Origin: CAYZYK01 sp964482615
Lineage (GTDB): Bacteria > Patescibacteriota > Minisyncoccia > Minisyncoccales > CAYZYK01
NCBI GenBank assembly: GCA_964482615.1
Contig: CAYZYK010000016.1
Coordinates: 1 to 15,814 of the forward strand
Direction: 5' to 3'
Length of the DNA: 15,814 bases
Below the pieces are notes generated by a model that saw nothing but the letters and a program-made list of their open reading frames with translations, did not search any database and was not told where the DNA came from. Below, piece after piece: positions 6,733 through 12,414 of this stretch (positions are counted from its first letter, which is position 1; the number at the start of each line of letters is the position of its first letter). The position numbers and the translations under genes are program-made.

Positions 6733-6969
6733 TTAATGCTCTAGTTTTATTCCAAGTTTATCAGCAAGCTGTTTAATCCATTTCTCGTGACGGTCAACTT
6801 TATGAGATAAAGCAACCATCTCCTGGAAGTAAGTGTCTGCTTTCTTAGCGTAAGAATCAACAGAGCCCTGGAGATCTGAAAAGCCCCTTTCTAATTTATT
6901 AAATTTTTTATCAACTCCATTAAACTTCTTATCTAAATATTCAATTAATTTTGAAAAGTCTTTGTTCAT
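6733..6969 (-). CDS. Small coiled-coil protein, 78 aa
   Basis: A 78-aa highly charged protein with heptad-like repeats (EYLDKKFNGVDKKFNKLERGF) extending through most of its length, so a coiled coil is expected. It ends with HEKWIKQLADKLGIKL. No membrane segment, signal or cysteine. Similar short coiled-coil proteins with repeated DKKF/DKRF units are common in candidate-phyla-radiation genomes, but their function is not known to me. The gene stands alone between a consensus promoter just upstream and a terminator hairpin downstream. The predicted transcription start lies only about 2 nt before the ATG, so it is probably translated from a leaderless message. The strong promoter suggests high expression. 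Confidence 0.75.
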   Translation of the reverse strand: MNKDFSKLIEYLDKKFNGVDKKFNKLERGFSDLQGSVDSYAKKADTYFQEMVALSHKVDRHEKWIKQLADKLGIKLEH

Positions 6970-6977
6970 ATGATTTT

Positions 6978-7005
6978 ATTATAAATCCATGGAAAATAGT
7001 GTCAA
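6978..7005 (-). promoter_or_regulatory. Consensus promoter, nearly leaderless
   Basis: On the minus strand, a perfect TTGACA (7005-7000) and a perfect TATAAT (6983-6978) are separated by 16 bp, the same layout as the promoter at 6-33. The start point would be about 6971, 1-3 nt before the ATG at 6969, leaving no room for a ribosome binding site. Confidence 0.85.
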
Positions 7006-7268
7006 GTTTATCAAAACCCGGAAAACAATCTCGGGTTTGTTTGTTAAATTAAGGCAAGCCGGCCACTTGAATCTTACACAAGTGACCGTGAACTCAAGGG
7101 CAAAAATTTTTACCCTGTATCAATCTCTAATTTGGTATTCGGGGCTTTTCTCCAGATCCTCTTCTTTTTTGCTCTTTTGTTCATCGGGCTTCACCCGACC
7201 TTTTTTCGGTGGGGATTTACGGTATATTTCGCAAAGCAAAATGCGCCGCTAGAAAGGATGTGGCTATT
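6990..7268. other. Non-coding region with several inverted repeats
   Basis: No gene is supported here; open frames on the + strand have unnatural composition. There are three further inverted repeats after the hairpin at 7013. The first is CGGCCACTTG (7060-7069) with CAAGTGACCG (7079-7088), a 10-bp stem with one C-A mismatch and a 9-nt loop. The second is AGGGCAAAAA/TTTTTACCCT (7097-7116). The third is TCGGG (7184-7188) with CCCGA (7194-7198), followed by CC and six T (7201-7206), terminator-like on the + strand. The region could be the long 3' untranslated region of the minus-strand operon or contain a small RNA. Confidence 0.45.
7013..7038 (-). terminator. Terminator hairpin with GAAAACAATCT repeat, copy 3
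   Basis: On the minus strand, AAACCCG (7038-7032) pairs with CGGGTTT (7020-7014) and is followed by one further T and then GATAAA. It lies just upstream of the next gene's promoter, a natural end point for the long lipoate/sulfur operon, whose last stop is about 230 bp away. The loop region and right arm repeat the sequence at 6597-6611. Confidence 0.55.
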
Positions 7269-7538
7269 TTATTTTTTATTATTTGATAGAGCATTAAAAA
7301 GATCCGTCGGTTTGAATCCTATTATAATTATATTGTTGTTTAATAAAAATTCTCCTAACATGCTTTTTATATCATTAATCTTTTTTCCAACTAAAAATTG
7401 TTCAATATCTAAAATTGCTTTTTCTGGGTGAATAAAAAAATCACCGGCAATTTTTATATTTTTTATAACACCATCCTCCGCATTAAGTTGAACGCGTAGT
7501 AATTTGCCACCAGGTACTTTATAAATTATTTTTTTCAT
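7269..7538 (-). CDS. lplB: Lipoate-protein ligase accessory domain protein (LplB-like)
   Basis: An 89-aa protein matching the small C-terminal accessory domain of lipoate-protein ligases. It begins KVPGGKLLRV, continues with a strand-turn-strand (EDGVIKNIKIAGDFFIHPE) and a helix with LVGKKINDI. In E. coli LplA this domain is fused behind the catalytic domain; in Thermoplasma acidophilum it is a separate LplB subunit required for lipoate activation. Here it is separate, as in that archaeon, and starts 1 bp after the stop of the catalytic subunit, so a 1:1 complex is likely. It is the last gene of the long operon. No motif is missing for the domain size. Confidence 0.8.
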   Translation of the reverse strand: MKKIIYKVPGGKLLRVQLNAEDGVIKNIKIAGDFFIHPEKAILDIEQFLVGKKINDIKSMLGEFLLNNNIIIIGFKPTDLFNALSNNKK

Positions 7539-7539
7539 A

Positions 7540-8295
7540 TTATCGCCAATTAGTCCATTTATTATTTGTATATTTTTCTTTATATAATTTTTCTGTATGC
7601 TTTAATTCTTCGGAAGTTAGTTCTCCAACTTCCATTTTTATCTTAAACGCTTTTTTAAAACCATAAACAAGCGCCTTTTCTATTTCCTCATTAACAATCT
7701 CTTTTCCCAATTCATTTTTTAATGAAGTTACTCGCTCTTCGGCCACTTTTATCATTTTATCTTTAATCTTTTCATCGGGGACATTTAACACGGAAAACAT
7801 TTTTTCAAGATCCAAATCCAAAAGTATTGTACCATGCTGTAAAATCACACCCGACTTTCTGGTCTGGGCATTACCTGATATTTTTTTATTGCCGACAATA
7901 ATATCATTTATGGGTTTGAATTCTGCTTTTATACCAAGAGAAAGCAGGGCTTTAATTATTCCGCTACAGATATCTTTATAGGACTCAACTATATCAGAAG
8001 AAGCATCTTTTTCCGAAATGGCCAGAGAATAAGTTGATTCATGTTCATGTAAAACCGCGCCCCCGCCCGTATATCTTCTAACTACGTCTATGCCCATAGA
8101 CTGAGCTTTGATAAGATTGACTTCTTCTTCCAAGTTTTGAAAAAAGCCGATTGTCACGCAGGGCGGCTGCCACGTAAAAAACCGTAAAGTATTTGGAACT
8201 TTCCCTTTTATTCGCGCTGTAAGTATAGCTTCATCAATAGCCATCTGTCTTGCGCCATTGTCAGTAATTGTTTTTATAAGTCTCCAGGTTTTCAT
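7540..8295 (-). CDS. lplA: Lipoate-protein ligase catalytic subunit (LplA-like)
   Basis: A 251-aa biotin/lipoate ligase-fold enzyme that would activate lipoate or octanoate with ATP and attach it to a carrier lysine. Visible motifs: RRYTGGGAVLHE (73-84), the NDI element (130-132) and KKISGNAQ (137-144) with the probable catalytic Lys138, then LQHGTILLD. The related octanoyl transferase LipM uses a catalytic cysteine; none sits just before the NDI/KISG region here, so a ligase is favoured. The C-terminal accessory domain is encoded separately just downstream. The ATG overlaps the lipoyl synthase stop by 4 bp. The expected acceptor is the GcvH-like protein in the same operon, since no other lipoyl-domain protein is seen. 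Confidence 0.87.
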   Translation of the reverse strand: MKTWRLIKTITDNGARQMAIDEAILTARIKGKVPNTLRFFTWQPPCVTIGFFQNLEEEVNLIKAQSMGIDVVRRYTGGGAVLHEHESTYSLAISEKDASSDIVESYKDICSGIIKALLSLGIKAEFKPINDIIVGNKKISGNAQTRKSGVILQHGTILLDLDLEKMFSVLNVPDEKIKDKMIKVAEERVTSLKNELGKEIVNEEIEKALVYGFKKAFKIKMEVGELTSEELKHTEKLYKEKYTNNKWTNWR

Positions 8296-9143
8296 ATTTT
8301 TTTATTATATATAATATTAGCTTTATAAGAACTTCTAACTAAAGGCCCAGCGAAGATTTCTTCAATGCCGATTTTTCTGGCAATTGCTTCTATTTTTTTA
8401 AACTCCAGGGGTCTATAGTGTTTTTTTACCGGAAAATGTTTTGGGCTCGGCTGTAAATATTGTCCGATTGTAACAATGTCGCAATTATTTTTTTTCAAAT
8501 CTGCGAGCGTTCCGGTAATTTGTTCATTATTCTCACCTAATCCAATCATAAAGCCGGATTTGATTTTTAAACTAGGAGAAAATTCTTTAATTTTCTGAAG
8601 CAAATTTAAAGATAAGTTGTAATTGCCCTTGGGTCTGACTAAAGTAAAAATATCTTTAACTGTTTCTAAGTTATGATTTATTACATCCGGCTCGGCTTTA
8701 ATTATTTGCTTCAATGCTGTCCAATTACCTTGCAAATCCGAAATTAAAACTTCTATCTTGCAATTCGGATTATTTTTTTTAATCGCCTTGATCGTTCTAA
8801 CAAATTGATCAGCGCCGCCATCTGGTAAATCATCCCGAGTAACGCAAGTTATTACTGCGCAATCTAACCCCATTTTTTTAATAGCAATCGCAATCCTTCT
8901 TGGTTCTTCGCTATCAACCGATTTGGGCCAACCTTTTTTTATATTGCAATAGCGACAATTTCTGGTACAAACATCACCCAAAATCATAAAAGTGGCTGTG
9001 CCACGGGCAAAACATTCATAACGGTTGGGGCAATTTGCTTCCAGACAAACCGTGTTTAATTTATTTTCATTTATAATATCCAAGGTCTTCAGGTACTTTC
9101 CTTTATCGTATTTTTCAATTTTAATCCAAGGAGGCAAAGCCAT
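8292..9143 (-). CDS. lipA: Lipoyl synthase
   Basis: A full-length (283 aa) radical SAM lipoyl synthase, which inserts two sulfur atoms into protein-bound octanoyl groups. All diagnostic motifs are present: the auxiliary cluster CxxxxCxxxxxC (Cys33, 38, 44), the SAM cluster CTRNCRYC (Cys59, 63, 66) and the C-terminal RSSY (270-273), whose first Ser ligates the auxiliary cluster. Typical family segments ATFMILGDVCTRNC, VTRDDL and GLGE are seen. It overlaps lplA by 4 bp and follows the DsrH-like gene by 3 bp. It is canonical LipA, not the two-protein LipS1/LipS2 type described for sHdr-linked lipoate assembly. Combined with LplA/LplB it would convert imported octanoate or lipoate to lipoyl-carrier. 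Confidence 0.95.
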   Translation of the reverse strand: MALPPWIKIEKYDKGKYLKTLDIINENKLNTVCLEANCPNRYECFARGTATFMILGDVCTRNCRYCNIKKGWPKSVDSEEPRRIAIAIKKMGLDCAVITCVTRDDLPDGGADQFVRTIKAIKKNNPNCKIEVLISDLQGNWTALKQIIKAEPDVINHNLETVKDIFTLVRPKGNYNLSLNLLQKIKEFSPSLKIKSGFMIGLGENNEQITGTLADLKKNNCDIVTIGQYLQPSPKHFPVKKHYRPLEFKKIEAIARKIGIEEIFAGPLVRSSYKANIIYNKKI

Positions 9144-9146
9144 ATT

Positions 9147-9419
9147 TTAGGAAAAAACCTTATTCTTTTCTATGAGATTGACCATGTCTTCATAAGTTAT
9201 CGCTTCAGCCCCAATATTATTCTTGGCTCCCCTTAAATTCAAATCGTCTTCTAATATTAAAATTTCTACGCCTTTATTTTTTATCGTTGAAATGAATTTA
9301 TTATTCTCATGAGCCAAAAGTACTCCGTCTTGAATAAGAATAATTTTATCGCCATTATTCATAAACTTTAAAGTTTGCTTACAATACTTATTCTCGTTGG
9401 ATTTTATAATAAAAAGCAT
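9147..9419 (-). CDS. dsrH: DsrH/TusB-like sulfur relay protein
   Basis: A 90-aa protein of the DsrH/TusB family, the smallest member of the DsrEFH/TusBCD sulfur relay complex. The core signature GDKIILIQDGVLLA (23-36) matches the family's GDxxLLxxDGV. One cysteine (Cys13) lies N-terminal to it, not at the exact spacing of the DsrH cysteine I recall, so its role is uncertain. It follows the DsrF-like gene by 4 bp, in the usual E-F-H order. In Allochromatium the complex passes persulfide sulfur between TusA and DsrC; in E. coli it serves tRNA 2-thiouridine formation. Whether this set does either is not shown. Confidence 0.82.
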   Translation of the reverse strand: MLFIIKSNENKYCKQTLKFMNNGDKIILIQDGVLLAHENNKFISTIKNKGVEILILEDDLNLRGAKNNIGAEAITYEDMVNLIEKNKVFS

Positions 9420-9423
9420 AATA

Positions 9424-9777
9424 TTAAAAATTAATAATAACTTCAGCTGATCTGATTAAATCTTTTATTTTTTGATCATTCAATATATTTACCTTTTCTA
9501 TTTCGCTTTCAGTAACTTTTTTTTCGTCTAAACTTTCCTTGTCCGCAAAAATTTTTAAACCAAATTCTTCCGCATTTGATAACCCTTCTTTTATGCTTCC
9601 GGCACCAATAAGCTCCGGTTTTTGATCTTTAAGTAAAGAAAAAACTCCGTTACCGCTAAAAACCAAAGAAGTATCTAAATCCATACCGGCAAACGCAATG
9701 CCAGCCCGGACCGCCTCAGCCGGAAAAACCGTGCCGAATGGTGGATTATTAACAATAATTAAAACTTTTTTTGCCAT
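9424..9777 (-). CDS. dsrF: DsrF/TusC-like sulfur relay protein
   Basis: A 117-aa DsrE-superfamily protein. The opening KKVLIIVNNPPFGTVFPAEAV and the AGMDLDTSLVFSGNGVF segment are typical of the DsrF/TusC subunit, where the second helix and strand form the flavodoxin-like fold. It contains no cysteine, so it would be structural and not a sulfur carrier, consistent with the role of DsrF in the hexameric DsrE2F2H2 complex. It is spaced 4 bp from both neighbours in the dsrE-dsrF-dsrH order. Assignment to F and not another DsrE-like paralogue rests on gene order and the N-terminal motif. Confidence 0.8.
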   Translation of the reverse strand: MAKKVLIIVNNPPFGTVFPAEAVRAGIAFAGMDLDTSLVFSGNGVFSLLKDQKPELIGAGSIKEGLSNAEEFGLKIFADKESLDEKKVTESEIEKVNILNDQKIKDLIRSAEVIINF

Positions 9778-9781
9778 ATTT

Positions 9782-10126
9782 TTATATATTAATAAATTTA
9801 TCGCACTCTTTAACCATGTCGGCTAACCCGGGCAGACCCTCAAGTTCTCCCTGGGGCAGCAACTGATCGCGTTTTATGCCGCGGAATTGCACGCAAACTC
9901 CGCAAATCTTGATTTCCGCGCCCAAGTTAGCTAATTCTTTCATTCTTTGATATAAATTTCTTTCTTTTGACGAATTCAAATCTTTATTTACAGCAATAAC
10001 GCTGTCAATGTAAAGAAAGATTTTTACTTGATGTTTTTTAGCAATCGCCGCCTTGCTTAAATAATACAAGGTATCAATATCCTGGTATGTGTATGGTGGC
10101 CGAGTGACTAAAAATCCTATTGTCAT
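9782..10126 (-). CDS. dsrE: DsrE/TusD-like sulfurtransferase subunit
   Basis: A 114-aa DsrE-family protein, the persulfide-carrying subunit of the DsrEFH/TusBCD complex. It begins TIGFLVTRPPYTYQD and has the characteristic KICGVCVQFRG segment with Cys75 and Cys78. One of these corresponds to the active cysteine of DsrE (Cys78 in Allochromatium), and the CxxC spacing is slightly unusual. It follows the YedE-like transporter by 11 bp and precedes the DsrF-like gene by 4 bp. It is likely to accept sulfur from TusA, encoded two genes upstream. No DsrC/TusE or MnmA gene is present in the window, so the downstream acceptor is unknown; the lipoyl carrier is a candidate by context. Confidence 0.83.
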   Translation of the reverse strand: MTIGFLVTRPPYTYQDIDTLYYLSKAAIAKKHQVKIFLYIDSVIAVNKDLNSSKERNLYQRMKELANLGAEIKICGVCVQFRGIKRDQLLPQGELEGLPGLADMVKECDKFINI

Positions 10127-10137
10127 ATTTTTTTATT

Positions 10138-11163
10138 TTAATTATTTCTTATAAATAAGAAGTAAGCCATTGTCCATCCTCCCAGGATTATGAATATTCC
10201 CGCTACTATACTGGAAATGGCCAGTTGCGGAATACCGCTTAAAATATGCCCGATATTGCAGCCGTCCGCGACTATTGCTCCAAAACCCATTAAGGATCCG
10301 CCAATAAATGATTGCAGCGCGACTTCTGGCTTGGGAAAGCGAAATTTGAACTCACTGGCAAAATAGGATCCAATAAAAGCACCTGCTATCAAACCAATTA
10401 CCTCAAACGACTCCCAAGTCAAAAAATTTTCTAAATGAATAATTGATTTTACAATAGTTTCAAATCCTATAGTAATACCCAGCGGGTAATTTCGACCAGA
10501 AATGGAAGAAAAAATAAAAGCTAAGATTCCTATCAATCCAATAACCAACCCCACTCTTTGCCACGACCAGCCTTCTTTAAAGATATTATTTATTATTTCA
10601 GCAGATTTAATCTGAGTGTCAGAATTTTTATCTTTGGCCGCTTTCTTTCGAAATAAAAGCCAAAAAAGCAAACCACCGAAAAGAACTACAAAAATTACCT
10701 CCGATAAACCACTAACAGAGGATAAGGTTAAAGCACCAAGATTGTAGTTTTGTATTTTTAAGACTAGACCAGACAAAAACCCATCTTTAGCTAAATAAGC
10801 CACACCGACAAAACCGGTTAAAGCCAGCCAGGAGCCAACCATGCCTTCAGCTACCCGATAAGCTGTACCGCTGGCGCAACCCCCAGCCACCACCATGCCA
10901 ATACCGAAAATATAAGCACCCAAGGGGACGGCCAAAAAATAAAATGATTTGGGATTTAATTCAATCAGACCAAAAAGATTCAAAACATAAAACCCAACCA
11001 GTTCAACCGCAATAGCCAGTCCCACCGCTTTGAGTAGAGTAAAATCCTTAAACAATAGTGGATCACGAAAGGCGGAATTCATACAAAACCGACCGCGTTG
11101 CAAAGCAAAGCCAAATAGAATTCCTATTGCCAAACCACTGATTGTTATAAAAACCAAAGACAT
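10138..11163 (-). CDS. YeeE/YedE (TsuA-type) thiosulfate or sulfur transporter
   Basis: A 341-aa integral membrane protein of the YeeE/YedE family with about nine or more hydrophobic segments. In TsuA from Spirochaeta thermophila three cysteines line a path for thiosulfate. The equivalents here are Cys27 in QRGRFCMNSAFRD, Cys96 in VVAGGCASGT and Cys302 in VADGCNIGHILSG. The internal duplication typical of the family (two halves ending in GGC/DGC motifs) is visible. A basic cytoplasmic loop with RKKAAKDKNSD separates the halves near residue 172. It is adjacent to a tusA gene, the same pairing as tsuA-tsuB, so import of thiosulfate or a related sulfane-sulfur compound with hand-over to TusA is the best inference. 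Confidence 0.9.
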   Translation of the reverse strand: MSLVFITISGLAIGILFGFALQRGRFCMNSAFRDPLLFKDFTLLKAVGLAIAVELVGFYVLNLFGLIELNPKSFYFLAVPLGAYIFGIGMVVAGGCASGTAYRVAEGMVGSWLALTGFVGVAYLAKDGFLSGLVLKIQNYNLGALTLSSVSGLSEVIFVVLFGGLLFWLLFRKKAAKDKNSDTQIKSAEIINNIFKEGWSWQRVGLVIGLIGILAFIFSSISGRNYPLGITIGFETIVKSIIHLENFLTWESFEVIGLIAGAFIGSYFASEFKFRFPKPEVALQSFIGGSLMGFGAIVADGCNIGHILSGIPQLAISSIVAGIFIILGGWTMAYFLFIRNN

Positions 11164-11169
11164 AATTAC

Positions 11170-11424
11170 CTATTTGACCTGGATAATCATGCGATGATCC
11201 GGTCCGTTGTCGATTTTTTCTAACTTCAAAACTTTATGCCCTTCTTTTTCGCTGTTGCGCGGTATCCGCTCCAAAGACAAAGGATAATCGGTTAAAACTT
11301 CTAAAATTTGACCAGAAGACATTTCCTTTAATTTTTTTCTGGTTTTTATATCCGGGTATGGGCAAATTTCTCCCCGAACATCCAAGCTTTCGTCAATTTG
11401 GTAAGTATTTTTTTCTTCAGTCAT
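11170..11424 (-). CDS. tusA: TusA-family sulfur carrier protein
   Basis: An 84-aa TusA/SirA/YedF protein. After a short N-terminal extension it has the domain opening DVRGEICPYPDIKTRKKL with the sulfur-binding Cys21 in the CPxP motif. The strand GQILEVLTDYPLSLERIP and a final strand (HRMIIQVK) complete the two-layer alpha/beta fold. It lies 6 bp before the YedE-like transporter and precedes dsrEFH, matching TsuB and sulfur-relay contexts. It would take sulfur from imported thiosulfate as a persulfide and pass it to DsrE. A terminal asparagine-rich or membrane region is absent, so the protein is a soluble cytosolic carrier. Confidence 0.92.
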   Translation of the reverse strand: MTEEKNTYQIDESLDVRGEICPYPDIKTRKKLKEMSSGQILEVLTDYPLSLERIPRNSEKEGHKVLKLEKIDNGPDHRMIIQVK

Positions 11425-11449
11425 ATTTTGGATTATATTTTAAGTCTTT

Positions 11450-11983
11450 TTATTCAAGTTTAGAGCCTGGATTAATGCATTCATCTTTTATACATTGCTT
11501 TATCATATCTTCAATTTCTTTTCCCGTCGTTTGATCACTGCCGTATCCAACAACCGGGTTAAAATCTCCAATAAATGTTGTTGGAACTCCTCGGGCCTGG
11601 GTTCCATAAGCTTGGGCCACTTTCTTGAATAGATCCTGGTTATCTTGGCTATAATATACTTCAAACATCTTTACTTCAAGTTCCGAATATTTTTGTTCTA
11701 AATCTTCTAAAAAAGGTTTTTCTTTTGCGCAGTGGGGACAACCATCACCCCAAAAGAAATAAACAACTACTTTATACGAGTCATTTTCCCCCGCATCAAT
11801 ATTACTTTCTTCGTTTAAACTATCTCCTACACTATTAGCAGAATCTGCTGTGTTATCTTCTTTTTCTATAGTATTTTCAGTATTATCAATTTGGTCGGGA
11901 GATTCATTTTGAGCTAATAACCAAATCCCGCCAACCAGAAATAAGATCACAATTAAGCTAATGATAAGTAATTTTTTATTCAT
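11450..11983 (-). CDS. Membrane-anchored thioredoxin-fold protein (CPHC)
   Basis: A 177-aa protein with an N-terminal membrane anchor (about residues 4-24) followed by an acidic, low-complexity linker (30-69, rich in N, E, D, S) and one thioredoxin domain outside the membrane. The active site is CPHC (82-85) in FFWGDGCPHCAKEKP; the cis-proline segment is RGVPTTF (Pro134). Two more cysteines (164, 169) lie at the C-terminus in QCIKDECINPG. The domain is a close paralogue of the first thioredoxin domain of the CcdA fusion, sharing YFFWGDGCPHCA and QARGVPTTFIGDF. It probably receives electrons from the CcdA channel and reduces exported disulfides or polysulfides. The gene lies between the GcvH-like and tusA genes. 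Confidence 0.85.
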   Translation of the reverse strand: MNKKLLIISLIVILFLVGGIWLLAQNESPDQIDNTENTIEKEDNTADSANSVGDSLNEESNIDAGENDSYKVVVYFFWGDGCPHCAKEKPFLEDLEQKYSELEVKMFEVYYSQDNQDLFKKVAQAYGTQARGVPTTFIGDFNPVVGYGSDQTTGKEIEDMIKQCIKDECINPGSKLE

Positions 11984-12003
11984 AATTTTAATTATTTTAA
12001 TTA

Positions 12004-12411
12004 TTATTTATTTTTAACCATACCTGACTCCACCCATTTTTGGGTGTCATTGACCTTAAGCAGTTTCTCAACTTCTCTTTGGTCGGATATTTTAATTTTG
12101 GCAATCCAACCTTTACCGTAAGGATCTTGATTAATAATACCCGGTTCGTCAAAAAGATTTTCGTTCACTTCGATAATTTCACCGGACAAAGGAGAAGATA
12201 AGTGGCCGCTCCATTTAAGCGCTTCCAAAGAAACGTAAGTATCTCCCTTTTTAAGCATCTGTTCTTTTTTTGGTAACTTGATGAATACAAATTCTTTTAC
12301 TTTGTCTGCAGCAGGTTTAATTACACCTAGTATTGCGGTGTCATTTTCAATGCGTACCCAAGAATAATCTTGGTTATAAAGTAAATTATTCGGCAAATTA
12401 TTATTTGTCAT
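12004..12411 (-). CDS. GcvH-like lipoyl carrier protein
   Basis: A 135-aa protein with the full H-protein fold. The lipoylation site is Lys66 in SLEALKWSGHLSSPLSGE (GcvH consensus SVKAxSDxxxPxSGE). It is followed by the family's IIEVNENLFDEPGIINQDPYGKGW. No gcvP, gcvT or 2-oxoacid dehydrogenase gene is in the window, so glycine cleavage is not indicated. Relatives with this role are LbpA, the lipoate-binding protein of sHdr sulfur oxidation, and the GcvH-L proteins. A GAGG ribosome-binding sequence sits about 11 nt before the ATG, one of the few clear ones in this operon. It is between the CcdA fusion (3 bp) and the anchored thioredoxin gene. lipA, lplA and lplB lie at the 3' end of the operon and would modify it. 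Confidence 0.9.
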   Translation of the reverse strand: MTNNNLPNNLLYNQDYSWVRIENDTAILGVIKPAADKVKEFVFIKLPKKEQMLKKGDTYVSLEALKWSGHLSSPLSGEIIEVNENLFDEPGIINQDPYGKGWIAKIKISDQREVEKLLKVNDTQKWVESGMVKNK

Positions 12412-12414
12412 AGA

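Noticed and set aside
6989..7431. Two + strand open frames (87 and 99 codons)
   Set aside because: Odd Ser/Phe-rich composition, no ribosome site, and they run through hairpins and into the antisense of the lplB gene. Treated as chance frames.
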